From positions 261,001 through 325,000 of the forward strand of contig RPFO01000111.1 in NCBI GenBank assembly GCA_009746045.1: a stretch of 64,000 nucleotides of DNA, read 5' to 3'. The notes beneath the pieces are model-generated. The model did not search any database, was not told where the DNA came from, and saw nothing but the letters and a program-made list of their open reading frames with translations. Both the position numbers and the translations under genes were made by a program. This DNA comes from Mesostigma viride (Eukaryota; Streptophyta; Mesostigmatophyceae; Mesostigmatales; Mesostigmataceae). Below are positions 34,801 through 44,000 of this stretch, one piece after another. Within the stretch, counting starts at the first letter, position 1, and each line of letters opens with the position of its first letter.

Positions 34801-35844
34801 CGCGTGCTGGACGTACCCGTGAGGGACGGAGCGTGGGATCGACGGTGCGGCGGGCCGGTGCGAGCGCGCTATGGTGCGTTTTGCAAACACCTTCTTTTCA
34901 TTTTCCTCAACACTATATTGCATAATCGTACTGCTGCAACATTCTGTCTCAAGGATCTGGAATGATGGGGGGAAATGATGACCATGCTACTTGGCTGTGC
35001 ATGTAACACGGGATTGCTTGGACGCCACGTGAATTAATAAAGCATGGCATCAACCAACGTTGTTGTCTTAATCTATAAAATGAATATACATCGTAAGGCT
35101 CACAGGTGCTACATTGCTGGACAAATTGGAAATTTAAGTTGACGCAGCTCAGGCATGCTAACGACAGTGAGAACTGCATGCTGGCATAGCTAGTGAAAAT
35201 TATTGCTAGTAGTAAACAATTATAAGCTGTAGTGCCTAGTAATGTACATTACTGTGGCACGTACCATCTCTGAACTTTGCAAATGTAACCTGTGGCGAAG
35301 ACCTCCTCGCCACAAGCTGCGGCATGTTGCTGTCGTGGCAAGGTTGGAGGGAAGTAGGGATTGGAGATGCCGATTCACAGCGTGAATGTTGTTCCACAAA
35401 GTAGGCCCCGGCGCACTACGACAATTGTCGAGATCGAATTGGAAATGCAGCGTCAAAAAGCATATGCAAAACAAAAAAGATCGTCTGCACAATGTCGGCT
35501 TACCGATGATTGCCGCTTAGCACGCGTGAGCAAGAAGATTACATGCACTGGACACCAGATGCCGGCGACGTGGTCTGTGTCGCACGAATTGTGCGAACGG
35601 ATGACGACGAGCCCCAGGCAACGTTATTGCTTGAGGGTATGAAGGGGACGGGACTGCAACCTGCAACTATCGATGCATGGGCTTCACCCCGCGCATGTAG
35701 ACATCTCTAGCGTGTATAACATCCTCAGGATTAAACGCTTCGCCGGGCTGGCCAGCTTATGGTCAATGCAAGTGCTTGTCGCTCCCTACCAGCACCTACA
35801 AGTCAACAGGCTTCCGGAATCGAACACGAAAAGGCTGCAGGCTA
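34801..35844. other. Element B right-hand region, unresolved
   Basis: This region is present only in copy 1 and continues after CACTA-3 at 51216. On the minus strand, MPQLVARRSSPQ at about 35290-35325 is followed by a GT donor and could be a first transposase exon. On the plus strand a frame reads DYMHWTPDAGDVVCVARIVR from about 35530, followed by another frame to 35840. Neither can be assigned. Expect the promoter of the transposase gene here. Confidence 0.35.
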
Positions 35845-35869
35845 CACTAGGAACTCGGTTGCCGTAAAA

Positions 35870-36012
35870 AATACCACTTTTATCACTTTTTATCACTTTT
35901 TATCACTTTTTATCACTTTTTATCACTTTTTACCACCCAAAACCACCCAAAAGGTGGTATAAAGTGGTAAAAAGTGATAAAAAGTGGTAAAAAGTGATAA
36001 AAAGTGATAAAA
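35870..36012 (-). repeat. CACTA-3 left subterminal array, outer part
   Basis: TTTTTATCAC and TTTTTACCAC repeats are followed, after CCACCCAAAACCACCC, by inverse GTGGTAAAAAGTGATAAA units. The block at 35949-36012 recurs, identical as far as I can read, at 40695-40758 on the other side of the YR retrotransposon. Confidence 0.85.
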
Positions 36013-39000
36013 ATCGTGGTTCTCTGAACATAGTTTCTTTATAGTGAGATGGAAGGGTAGCCGCTATAGCTAGGTTATTGGGTTCACGTGACAAACCTTT
36101 TGAGGCCGGTGCGGCCTGATCCGGATCAGTCGTGGCCAAAGCTTTGGCCAGTTTTTTCTTGGCCAGGTGGCAGGAGCTACGTTGAGATATAAACCTGCCA
36201 CTGTCTAGGTTTCTTGGCTCATGGCGTAGTGATTAACTAGATCTAGATTCTTTCTCTCACGCAATATGTGACCTAATAGCCCCGGCAGCCTTACGTAAGC
36301 TGCCGGCAATTAGAACGCCACATTGCGTCATTTGTTCAGACGCAACATTTGCGTGGCGAAAAAATGCCGTCCGGGCCAAGGCCGCATGACACGCAAAAAA
36401 GGACAAAAACAAACCCACCTAGCTAAGGTCGGCCTCTTTTCTTTTCACGAGGGCGGCGACAGCAAGCCAGGGGAAACGAACCTCTGGTTTGACGAACCTG
36501 TACTGTCGGAGCCATTTTTGGCCCTGAGCAGCAATGCCGAAGGGGCGCAAAGCTACAGGAGGGCAGGCAGCGCGCGGGGAGGACGGGACGCCCACACCGC
36601 GGGCTGCTGCCGCCAGTCACGCGCCAGTCGCCTTCAGCGCCAAAAAGAAGCAGCTCGCCACTCTGCTCGCCAAGTGCATCAGCCCCGCAGAGGCGGTGGG
36701 GGCAGTCGAGCAGGTCTTCGGTGCCGAGGACTGGGTGACGGACGCCAGCTCGTGGAGCTCGAGCCAGCTGAAGTCTGTCGTGCAGTTGCTGGCCGATCAC
36801 GTTGATGTTGGCGACGTGTTGGACGCACGTGACCCAAACGGAACGTTGGTGGCAAAACTGCTGGCCGTGGCAGATCTCGCGGCGGACGAGGAGGAGGATC
36901 AGGCGCTGCCACCAACGACACCTGCGCAGCGAAAAATGGCCAAGCCGAAAGGCGCGGCCAAGGTTTCGGCAGGTGGGGGGGCTGTCGGAAAGGAAATGAG
37001 GGCGAGGTTGGCGACATTCGTTGGGGCACCTCCGGAAACCGAAAATCAGGACGACGAGGAGGACGAGGAGGGGGAGGTCGCAGCCGAGAAATTCATGCAA
37101 GGTTTGAAGGCAGCGCTGGGAGGAATGGAGGGGGCGGGAAGCCACTTCAAGGCCTCGAAAGGGGTGGCGCTGCCAAGCCGAGCCAAGAGCGTGAAATATC
37201 GGGTTTCGGAGCGGGTGCTGCCGGGGGTGTTGGAGGACGCCAGCGACAATGGGATGGGAATCCGGTCGTGGGTCATGACGGTAAAGCCTGGAAATTGGCG
37301 GAACATGGAGAACAGGAAAATTGTCATGAACATTGCATTGGCCATGGACACCCTTCTCAAGGAGCTGGGCTCAGCAGCCGGGGAGCTTGTGGGCATGGAG
37401 TACCTAATGAGGGTGGTGGCGGCCTTGCTGCAGGTGGAAGGGCAAGGAGGGGGGGGGTGGAAGGTGGCCAGCCACCTCCTGCCATTGGGGGAGGAGGCTG
37501 CACTGTCAGCCACCCCGGCTGTCAAGGCAGCTCTCCAAACTGCCATCCTCTTGGACAAGCTCAGCAAGGCTCAACAAGTAGGGAAATAGAATCCCAGCGG
37601 GACCGCTCCCTTTTCCCGCTGCCATACCCACTTAGGCCAGCGTACACCGCGTGGGGCAGGGTGAGATCGGCACGCCGGCGACAGCGTGCCACGCGCCGCC
37701 ACCGCGAGTACACACTGCAATGCAAGGTAGTGCGTTGGCTTAATTGGCTGTGGGGAGGGGGGCAAGACCCTCCTCCTAACCCTAGAGGGGCGTGCTCTAA
37801 GGGGAGGGAGGAGGCCCTTGCGAGGGTCAAGAGGCACTGCACCTGGCACAGTCGCCGCGTAGGGGGCGTTGCGACAGGCCAGGAGCAAGAAGGTGCTGAT
37901 GCAATATATGGGAAGCAGAATAAGTATGAACAACTGCGCGCGGACGCGGTGAGTCTACCAAAGGCGGAGGTGGCGGGGAAGGCACGGCTGCTCGACCTGT
38001 TGGCTATGCGGCCGAGCTGGCGGGAGATATATGCCAGCGAAGAGAACTGCATCAAGCCAGCGGTCGTGGCGAGCGCAAAGTATTGGAATGTGCCCAAGCC
38101 CAGCCGGGGATGCTCCATGGCTGAATGGGGCAAGCTCATGAGCCGGGCAGCGGGCGTGGGCATGGTGGCGTTCCGGGAGAGGCGGCCCAAGTGGGTGGAT
38201 GGCTGCTTTGGAGTGGCCAAGGGGGTGGGTGAGCTTCGGTTCATCGTCAACAGGAAGCTGGGCAACCTGCTGTGGGTGGACCCCCCCAAGATCCTGCTAC
38301 CCCACCTGGGCATCCTCGTGGAGGTCTACATCAAAGGCTGGTGCTACTGCGCCAAGAGCGACCTCGTGTCATACTACTATTCCATCGAGGTGCCCGAGTG
38401 GTGGTGGGACTACCAAGGGCTTCCTAGTGTGTGGTCGACTAGCGTAGGTCTGGCAGGGCCCAGGCGGAAGGTGTGGCCCGTGCTCAAGGTGCTGGCCATG
38501 GGACATTCCCATGCGGTGGCGCTGGGGGAGGCCATCCATGAGATGGTGCTCTACATGACCGGTGCCCTGGATCCGAGGCGCCAGGTCAACTACCTCTCAA
38601 GCGCAGGTGAGCTCACCTTGGTGCGCGACGAGTGTGGCCAGCCACTGCGCTTGGCCATCGAGTACAAGGAGGAGCGCGCCGGGGAGCTTCAGATTGACCT
38701 GGAAAACCCCCCTGCCCCCATGCTGTCCATCACTATTGATGACTTGGTGGCCAGCAACGGGCGGACCTGCGAGGCGGTGAACCAGCTCATCACGCGCGCT
38801 ATTGAGGAAGGCTACCTCCCTAACAACCTTGTGCCGTCTAAGGAGAAGACTAAGATGGCGAGCCTGGAAGGGGACGAGCTAGAAGCCCTAGGGGTGGTGC
38901 ACCGACGGAACGGCGTGCTGGAACCAACGGTCAAGCAGCTCAACCTTGTGATCGCCCACACGCAGGCTATACTCACTCGAGGCCGAGCTACGGCCGAGGG

Positions 39001-40693
39001 GCTGGCTGCCGTCTTGGGGCGGTGGTTGTGGCTGCAGATGTTAAGCCGCAGCTGCTTGTCCATTTGGCAGCAATGTTTCAAATTCATCAGCCTGCAAGGG
39101 TGGGGGCAGCGATCCTGGGTGCTGTGGGCCGGGGTGCGGGAGGAGTTAGAGTGTGCCCTGGCCTTGGCTCCCATGCTAAGGGTTGACCGAAGCGCACCTT
39201 TGGCCCGTGAGGTGGTTGCATCTGACGCGTCCACCTACGGGCAAGGTGTCGTGTACGCAACCATGGAGCCGGGCGATGTGACGGAGCTGGCGAGGGCACG
39301 AGAGGTGCGGGGGTACCCGACTTTGCTCATACCAAGTGAGGTGGCCTACGCTGGCCCTAGGCCACTGAGCGCGCGGGCGCAACAAGCAATCACTAGCCAG
39401 CAATGGCGGGTTGGGGTCCGGAGTCGTTGGCGGGATCCGGGGATGCACATCAACGAGAAGGAGGTGCGGGCTGCAGTGAAGGGCGTGGAGAGGAGTGCGC
39501 GCAGCTTGGCAAACCGAGGCAAGCGGGTGGTGAGGTTGGTGGACTCCACCGCGGCGTTGGGCTGCTTGGCTAAGGGGCGGTCCTCATCCCACAAGCTCAA
39601 CAAGCAGTGCCGCCGCTTGTGCGCGCTGACCCTCGCCACGGGGAGTCGTTCCCAGTGGGTGTGGACGCCGAGTGCACTTCAACCAGCCGATGGCGTTTCT
39701 CGCGGCCAATCCATGGCGACTTTCTTGGCAGGCTGGGTGCGCGACCTGACCGCGGAAGGCATCCATCCTAACCCGGGGCCCCCTGCACCTGTTAGCTACC
39801 TTCCATTGCTAGAGGGGAAAGTAAAGCCGGCTACTTTGCTGGCCTACCGTCGTGGTCTTGATTCCCTCTTGACTTGGTGGGAGGCTGGTGGGCGGGCGGA
39901 CGGGTCATCGTCACGAGCTGACACCCTTGAGGAGACATTTTGTGCGTATGTCGCCTGGGCTCATTTTCGGGGGTACAGCCGCCAAGTGTGTGTCAATGCC
40001 TTGATGGGGTTGCAACTTTATTATCCCGGTATGGTGAAGCGGTGGGACTTGGCCCGTGGCGTCCTCGCTGGGTGGAAAACACTTGTGCCCCCCCGTGCCC
40101 CTCCTCCCATTCCATGGGAGGCGGCGTTTGCACTTGCCAGCACGATGGTCATGCAAGGTCAGCGCCTTGCGGGCCTGCTGGTTGTCATCGTGTTCCGCCA
40201 TTACCTGCGAATCTCGGAGGCGCTGAACCTCCGTGTTGGCCATGTGCGCCTCCAGCCTGACGTTCGGCTTGGGCCGGCTCAACGGGGCGCCCTACTGCTG
40301 AGGTCTACCAAGACCTCTAAGGGCAAGACTCAGTCAGTGGTGGTAGAAGATGTGATGTCTGAAACCATCCTCCGTCACTGCATCGCGGGTAAGCACGCTT
40401 GGGAGGCCGTGTTCCCTTTCACCTACCCGCAATTCCGGCGCATTTGGCAGGCTGCGAGTCAGGCCTTGGGGGTCGCCCAGATTTTCACCATTCACGGGCT
40501 GCGGCATGGAGGTGCCACTCACGATTTCCTCGCGGGTCGCAGCATGGGGGACATCCAGGGCCGGGGGCGCTGGCTTAGCAGCTCCACGGTTGCCCATTAT
40601 GTGGGCTTGCACCGCAGTTTGGAGGTGCAGCTGCCTGAGGTTATTCTTCGGGCCATGGCCGCCTGCCCCCCTCGGGCCTGGCGGTATAAAGTA
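36013..40693 (+). mobile_element. YR retrotransposon (Ngaro/Kangaroo-like), 3' end missing
   Basis: The left end has CGTGGTTCTCTGAAC and TAGTTTCTTTATAG, similar to the end of the non-autonomous YR element (reverse of about 17970-18003). It encodes Gag-like ORF1 (36534-37589) and a Pol with RT, RNase H and tyrosine recombinase (to 40714). Directly after the recombinase the CACTA array resumes, and the last eight Pol residues are encoded by array sequence. The downstream A'BA split repeats are therefore missing. The array block next to the left junction is duplicated at the right junction (64 bp). Confidence 0.8.
36534..37589 (+). CDS. ORF1 (Gag-like) of the YR retrotransposon
   Basis: This 351-residue protein starts MPKGRKATGGQAARGEDG and has a basic Ala-rich N terminus. 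Helical segments follow (residues about 40-120) with an acidic patch, then a second basic region, an acidic run (ENQDDEEDEEGE, about 165-175) and a helix-rich C-terminal half. No zinc knuckle is visible. It occupies the ORF1 position before the YR-type Pol and overlaps the Pol frame by about 320 bases. It is expected to be the RNA-binding particle protein, by position only. The ATG at 36534 is the first in a long open frame. Confidence 0.6.
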   Translation: MPKGRKATGGQAARGEDGTPTPRAAAASHAPVAFSAKKKQLATLLAKCISPAEAVGAVEQVFGAEDWVTDASSWSSSQLKSVVQLLADHVDVGDVLDARDPNGTLVAKLLAVADLAADEEEDQALPPTTPAQRKMAKPKGAAKVSAGGGAVGKEMRARLATFVGAPPETENQDDEEDEEGEVAAEKFMQGLKAALGGMEGAGSHFKASKGVALPSRAKSVKYRVSERVLPGVLEDASDNGMGIRSWVMTVKPGNWRNMENRKIVMNIALAMDTLLKELGSAAGELVGMEYLMRVVAALLQVEGQGGGGWKVASHLLPLGEEAALSATPAVKAALQTAILLDKLSKAQQVGK

Positions 40694-40714
40694 AAAGGTG
40701 GTATAAAGTGGTAA
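37268..40714 (+). CDS. pol: Pol of YR retrotransposon: reverse transcriptase, RNase H, tyrosine recombinase
   Basis: The open frame is 1148 codons; the first ~105 overlap ORF1 in another frame and are probably not the true start. The RT region has ELRFIVNRKLGN, CAKSDLVSYYYSIEVP (about residue 365) and the catalytic box LSITIDDLVAS (about 488, DD pair intact). The RNase H-like region has VASDASTYGQGVVY (about 650), HINEKEVRAAVKG (about 727) and VDSTAALG (about 757). The element family's HPNPGPP linker is at about 832. The recombinase has RISEALNLRV (Arg at about 980), HGLRHGGAT (about 1075) and GRWLSSSTVAHY (Tyr at about 1110), the R-HxxR-Y set of phage-integrase-like enzymes. It would copy RNA and insert the circular DNA without target duplication. 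The C terminus is altered by the 3' junction, but all catalytic motifs are present. Confidence 0.88.
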   Translation: MGHDGKAWKLAEHGEQENCHEHCIGHGHPSQGAGLSSRGACGHGVPNEGGGGLAAGGRARRGGVEGGQPPPAIGGGGCTVSHPGCQGSSPNCHPLGQAQQGSTSREIESQRDRSLFPLPYPLRPAYTAWGRVRSARRRQRATRRHREYTLQCKVVRWLNWLWGGGQDPPPNPRGACSKGREEALARVKRHCTWHSRRVGGVATGQEQEGADAIYGKQNKYEQLRADAVSLPKAEVAGKARLLDLLAMRPSWREIYASEENCIKPAVVASAKYWNVPKPSRGCSMAEWGKLMSRAAGVGMVAFRERRPKWVDGCFGVAKGVGELRFIVNRKLGNLLWVDPPKILLPHLGILVEVYIKGWCYCAKSDLVSYYYSIEVPEWWWDYQGLPSVWSTSVGLAGPRRKVWPVLKVLAMGHSHAVALGEAIHEMVLYMTGALDPRRQVNYLSSAGELTLVRDECGQPLRLAIEYKEERAGELQIDLENPPAPMLSITIDDLVASNGRTCEAVNQLITRAIEEGYLPNNLVPSKEKTKMASLEGDELEALGVVHRRNGVLEPTVKQLNLVIAHTQAILTRGRATAEGLAAVLGRWLWLQMLSRSCLSIWQQCFKFISLQGWGQRSWVLWAGVREELECALALAPMLRVDRSAPLAREVVASDASTYGQGVVYATMEPGDVTELARAREVRGYPTLLIPSEVAYAGPRPLSARAQQAITSQQWRVGVRSRWRDPGMHINEKEVRAAVKGVERSARSLANRGKRVVRLVDSTAALGCLAKGRSSSHKLNKQCRRLCALTLATGSRSQWVWTPSALQPADGVSRGQSMATFLAGWVRDLTAEGIHPNPGPPAPVSYLPLLEGKVKPATLLAYRRGLDSLLTWWEAGGRADGSSSRADTLEETFCAYVAWAHFRGYSRQVCVNALMGLQLYYPGMVKRWDLARGVLAGWKTLVPPRAPPPIPWEAAFALASTMVMQGQRLAGLLVVIVFRHYLRISEALNLRVGHVRLQPDVRLGPAQRGALLLRSTKTSKGKTQSVVVEDVMSETILRHCIAGKHAWEAVFPFTYPQFRRIWQAASQALGVAQIFTIHGLRHGGATHDFLAGRSMGDIQGRGRWLSSSTVAHYVGLHRSLEVQLPEVILRAMAACPPRAWRYKVKGGIKW

Positions 40715-40965
40715 AAAGTGATAAAAAGTGGTAAAAAGTGATAAAAAGTGATAAAAAGTGATAAAAAGTGATAAAAAAGCGACTTTTACCACCTAAAACA
40801 CGGCCACGGAGGTGGTAAAAGTGGTAAAAGGTGGAAAACGGTGGTAAAAAGTGGTAAAAAGTGGTAAAAAGTGGTAAAAAGTGATAAAAAGTGGTAAAAG
40901 TGGTAAAAGTGGCCAAAGTGGTAAAAAGAACACCACGACGAGCACAAAAGTGGTAAAAAATACAA
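40694..40965 (+). repeat. CACTA-3 left subterminal array, inner part
   Basis: Continuation of the GTGGTAAAAAGTGATAAA array after the YR insertion, then denser GTGGTAAAA units. It ends shortly before the transposase 3' UTR (polyadenylation signal TTTATT, reverse of AATAAA, at about 41017). Confidence 0.85.
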
Positions 40966-41093
40966 GGGCTGAACCGACAACAAGTCAGTTTAGGCCCAAA
41001 CAATGAATGATGCATCTTTATTCAACATAATATCGGCATGATTACACTTGTGTGCAGCATCTAATGAGGCCGCAAAATGCTGGCGCAGCAGCA

Positions 41094-44000
41094 TCAATCA
41101 GAATCATCCTTGGCATCACTACCGTTAAAATCACTGTCATTCCCCTCGTTGCTAGAGGTTTGTTCTCTATAGTCCCTGACCGTGCGCGCGCGTGCACTTG
41201 TGCGCAACGGGGGCATGGGCTCCTTCCCCTTGTGTGATGCAGACGCCAAAGCCTCAGATTTCTTCTTTCTCTTGCGAGGCGGGGCTGCGCGTGAGGGCTC
41301 TGCCGCCGTGGTTGCCGGCGCGGGCTGCCGTTCAGCGGGCGGCTTCTTTTTCTTGCGAGGCGGGGCTGCGCGTGAAGGTCCTGCCGCCGTGGTTGCCGGC
41401 GCGGGCTGCCGTTCATCGGGCGGCTTCTTTTTCTTGCGCGGCGGGGCTGCGCGTGAAGGTCGTGCCGCCGTGCTGGATGGCGCGGGCGACGGATCAGCGG
41501 GCGGCGGTTCAGCGGGCGGCCGTTCAGCGGGCGGCTCAGGTGGGAAGTACCTGATGTCTTCCTGCCACCTTGTCGCCGTGCTTTGGAAAAACTCGTTCTC
41601 CAAAGCCCACCCGGTTGCCAGGTGACGGGGCAGCTTGCAGTGAATGACCGAAAGCTGGGGCTGATGCCGTGGGTCCAGCACAAACCCAACAGAGCTAACA
41701 GATGTTGGCCACACTAGCTTTGCCGTGCGTGGTGCCTCGGCGCTGCGGACCAACACCAAGCGTTGATCCCGAATGTAAGCCACCTCCGATGCATCGAAAA
41801 GCTCTACTCTCAGCACAAGCTGTTGAGTCCACTGCCCCACCGGCTGCACCAGCTTCGCCACGAGAATGTGGGTCAGGTAGCCGTACTGAGTGCTGCTTCC
41901 CTCCTTATGGTAGGCTACACCACAGTTTGCAGTCCGCCATGCTTGCTTCCTGTCAGCTTCTTTTGTCCGGTAATTGAAACCGTACAAGTGCACCCTATCA
42001 TACTCCTCAGCCTTGAGCTGCACGCCGGCTGCTGCAGCCTGGACAAGCTCCGGGACCAGCGGCTGCTGGTTGAGTCCGATCCAATCTTTGAGCCATGAGA
42101 GGTCGCTGCACAAGGGCCGCCTGCATGCACATCATATACAAAGCAAGATAGCAATGCAAGAAAAAAAAAATTAGAATAACGGCAGTAGTCCTTGGAAATC
42201 AGATGAAGTTCCATATACTGAAAGAAAATCAGCTCAAAGAATAGCAACTTACAATAATAGGACAGCGGCGTCTTACCAGTAGGCCTCATCGCCGTTGACT
42301 TCGGGATCTTTGTACTCCGCATTGGGCAGCGCATACTCCAACAAAATCGAGCCCACTTCATCAGATTCCGCGGCGGTGAAAGTGTAGAAATTCTTGCGGC
42401 TGCGCCCCCCCAACTCGACCTTCTTGGACGGGTCTGCGTGGATGACGTCCCAGATGTAGTAGCGGTCTTTTGGCTGAAAGACAAAAAAGAAAGCAAACAA
42501 GACATTGCAAGCAGCGCACACAAATATGCACAGAAATTAGCTGCATGCAGCACAAGACCGGGCCACAAGCAGCGCGTACATAACACTAAATCTGCACACA
42601 AATCCATAAAAAAAAAAAAATCGGTCACTAGCGTGTACTTACCATCCCGGTTTTCACCATGTGATAGGCCAGATGGGTCAGCGCCTCAGACTTGCGATAT
42701 GCTCCGTCCATGGAGCACTCCACATTGACGTTGGACAGCTTAGCTTTCGTGATGGCCCCCATCATCCGCTCGCCCGACGCCATGGTGCGGGTGTCACATC
42801 GACCCAACAAGGGGATTTGCTGGGCCAGGTGGGCCATCATATGAACAGATTTTGCCATCTCAGACGCTGGCGCTATACGCTCCATCGCCACTGCAGCAAG
42901 CAAAAACATCTCGCCGCAGTCATCCAACTGCTGCTGAGTCGCCGGGCCGCTAGAAAACACAAAGTCCCAGGCCGCTGATTGAAGGAGAAATGCTTGCCGT
43001 GCATCGTCATCTAACCGCCCACGCAAGATGGTCGGGAGTTGCTTGCAAAAGTAGAGGATCTTGTCACGCGTCTTGGATTTTTCAGTACTCTTCGCATCGC
43101 AGAGCAAGCCACTGATCCGGCCGGTGAAGTAGTCGGGTAGGCTATGCGCCATGATGTCATCGAGACCTGCGCATTACAACCACAAGCAAAAAAATAACAC
43201 ATAGTAGTAACACGACAGCCGAAAAAAATAGTCAGTACTATGTAAATCACACAGACCATAGTCAGTCCTACATATTAAATTTCCAATTTACGGGAAAAAT
43301 AAAAACCCAATGTCACACTTACGCTTGATATCAGCCTTTTCCTCAGCCGTCAGCTGGAACCCGGGGCGCGGTGCTGGCGCCCTCTTCTTCTTGCGGCCTT
43401 TCTTCGGTGGACTTTGGTGGTCTCCCTCCGGTGGTGGGTCTCCCTCCGGTGGTGGGTCTCCCTCCGGTGGTGGGTCTCCCTCCGGTGGAGGGTCTTCATC
43501 AGGCCGCCACAGCTCCGGGTTCAGACCGAGGACCTTCAGCCTGCCACGAAGTGACCCGGTCGCCATAGCCTTCCCTGCATATAGTACAAACAGAAAAATA
43601 TATATATATATATATATTACACGTTCCGATTTGGCACCCGGCTCTAATCATATGCGCACCAAGGAGATGCTCATATTCGATCATATTCATATCGATATTT
43701 GCACCAACGAGATGCTTATATTCGATCATATTCATGCATACGGGTGTTCCGAGCCTAGTGATTCGTCCTCGCCCCAAGAGGCTAGGTTTTAGTTAGGTTA
43801 ATATTGTGCGGAAACCTTTTTGCCACTTGGGCTACTCAGGTTCCGCACAATATTACCGGCGATAACCACTCGCCGGACACTCAAGTCCGTGCCTGGGCGT
43901 GCCTGTGGGTGACCCTGACTACGTCGAAGAGGAGCTCCGGGCCACCGTGGAACAGCGCACCCATGTCCTTGAGACTTGGGCGCGCCTCAAGGACCCCCAG

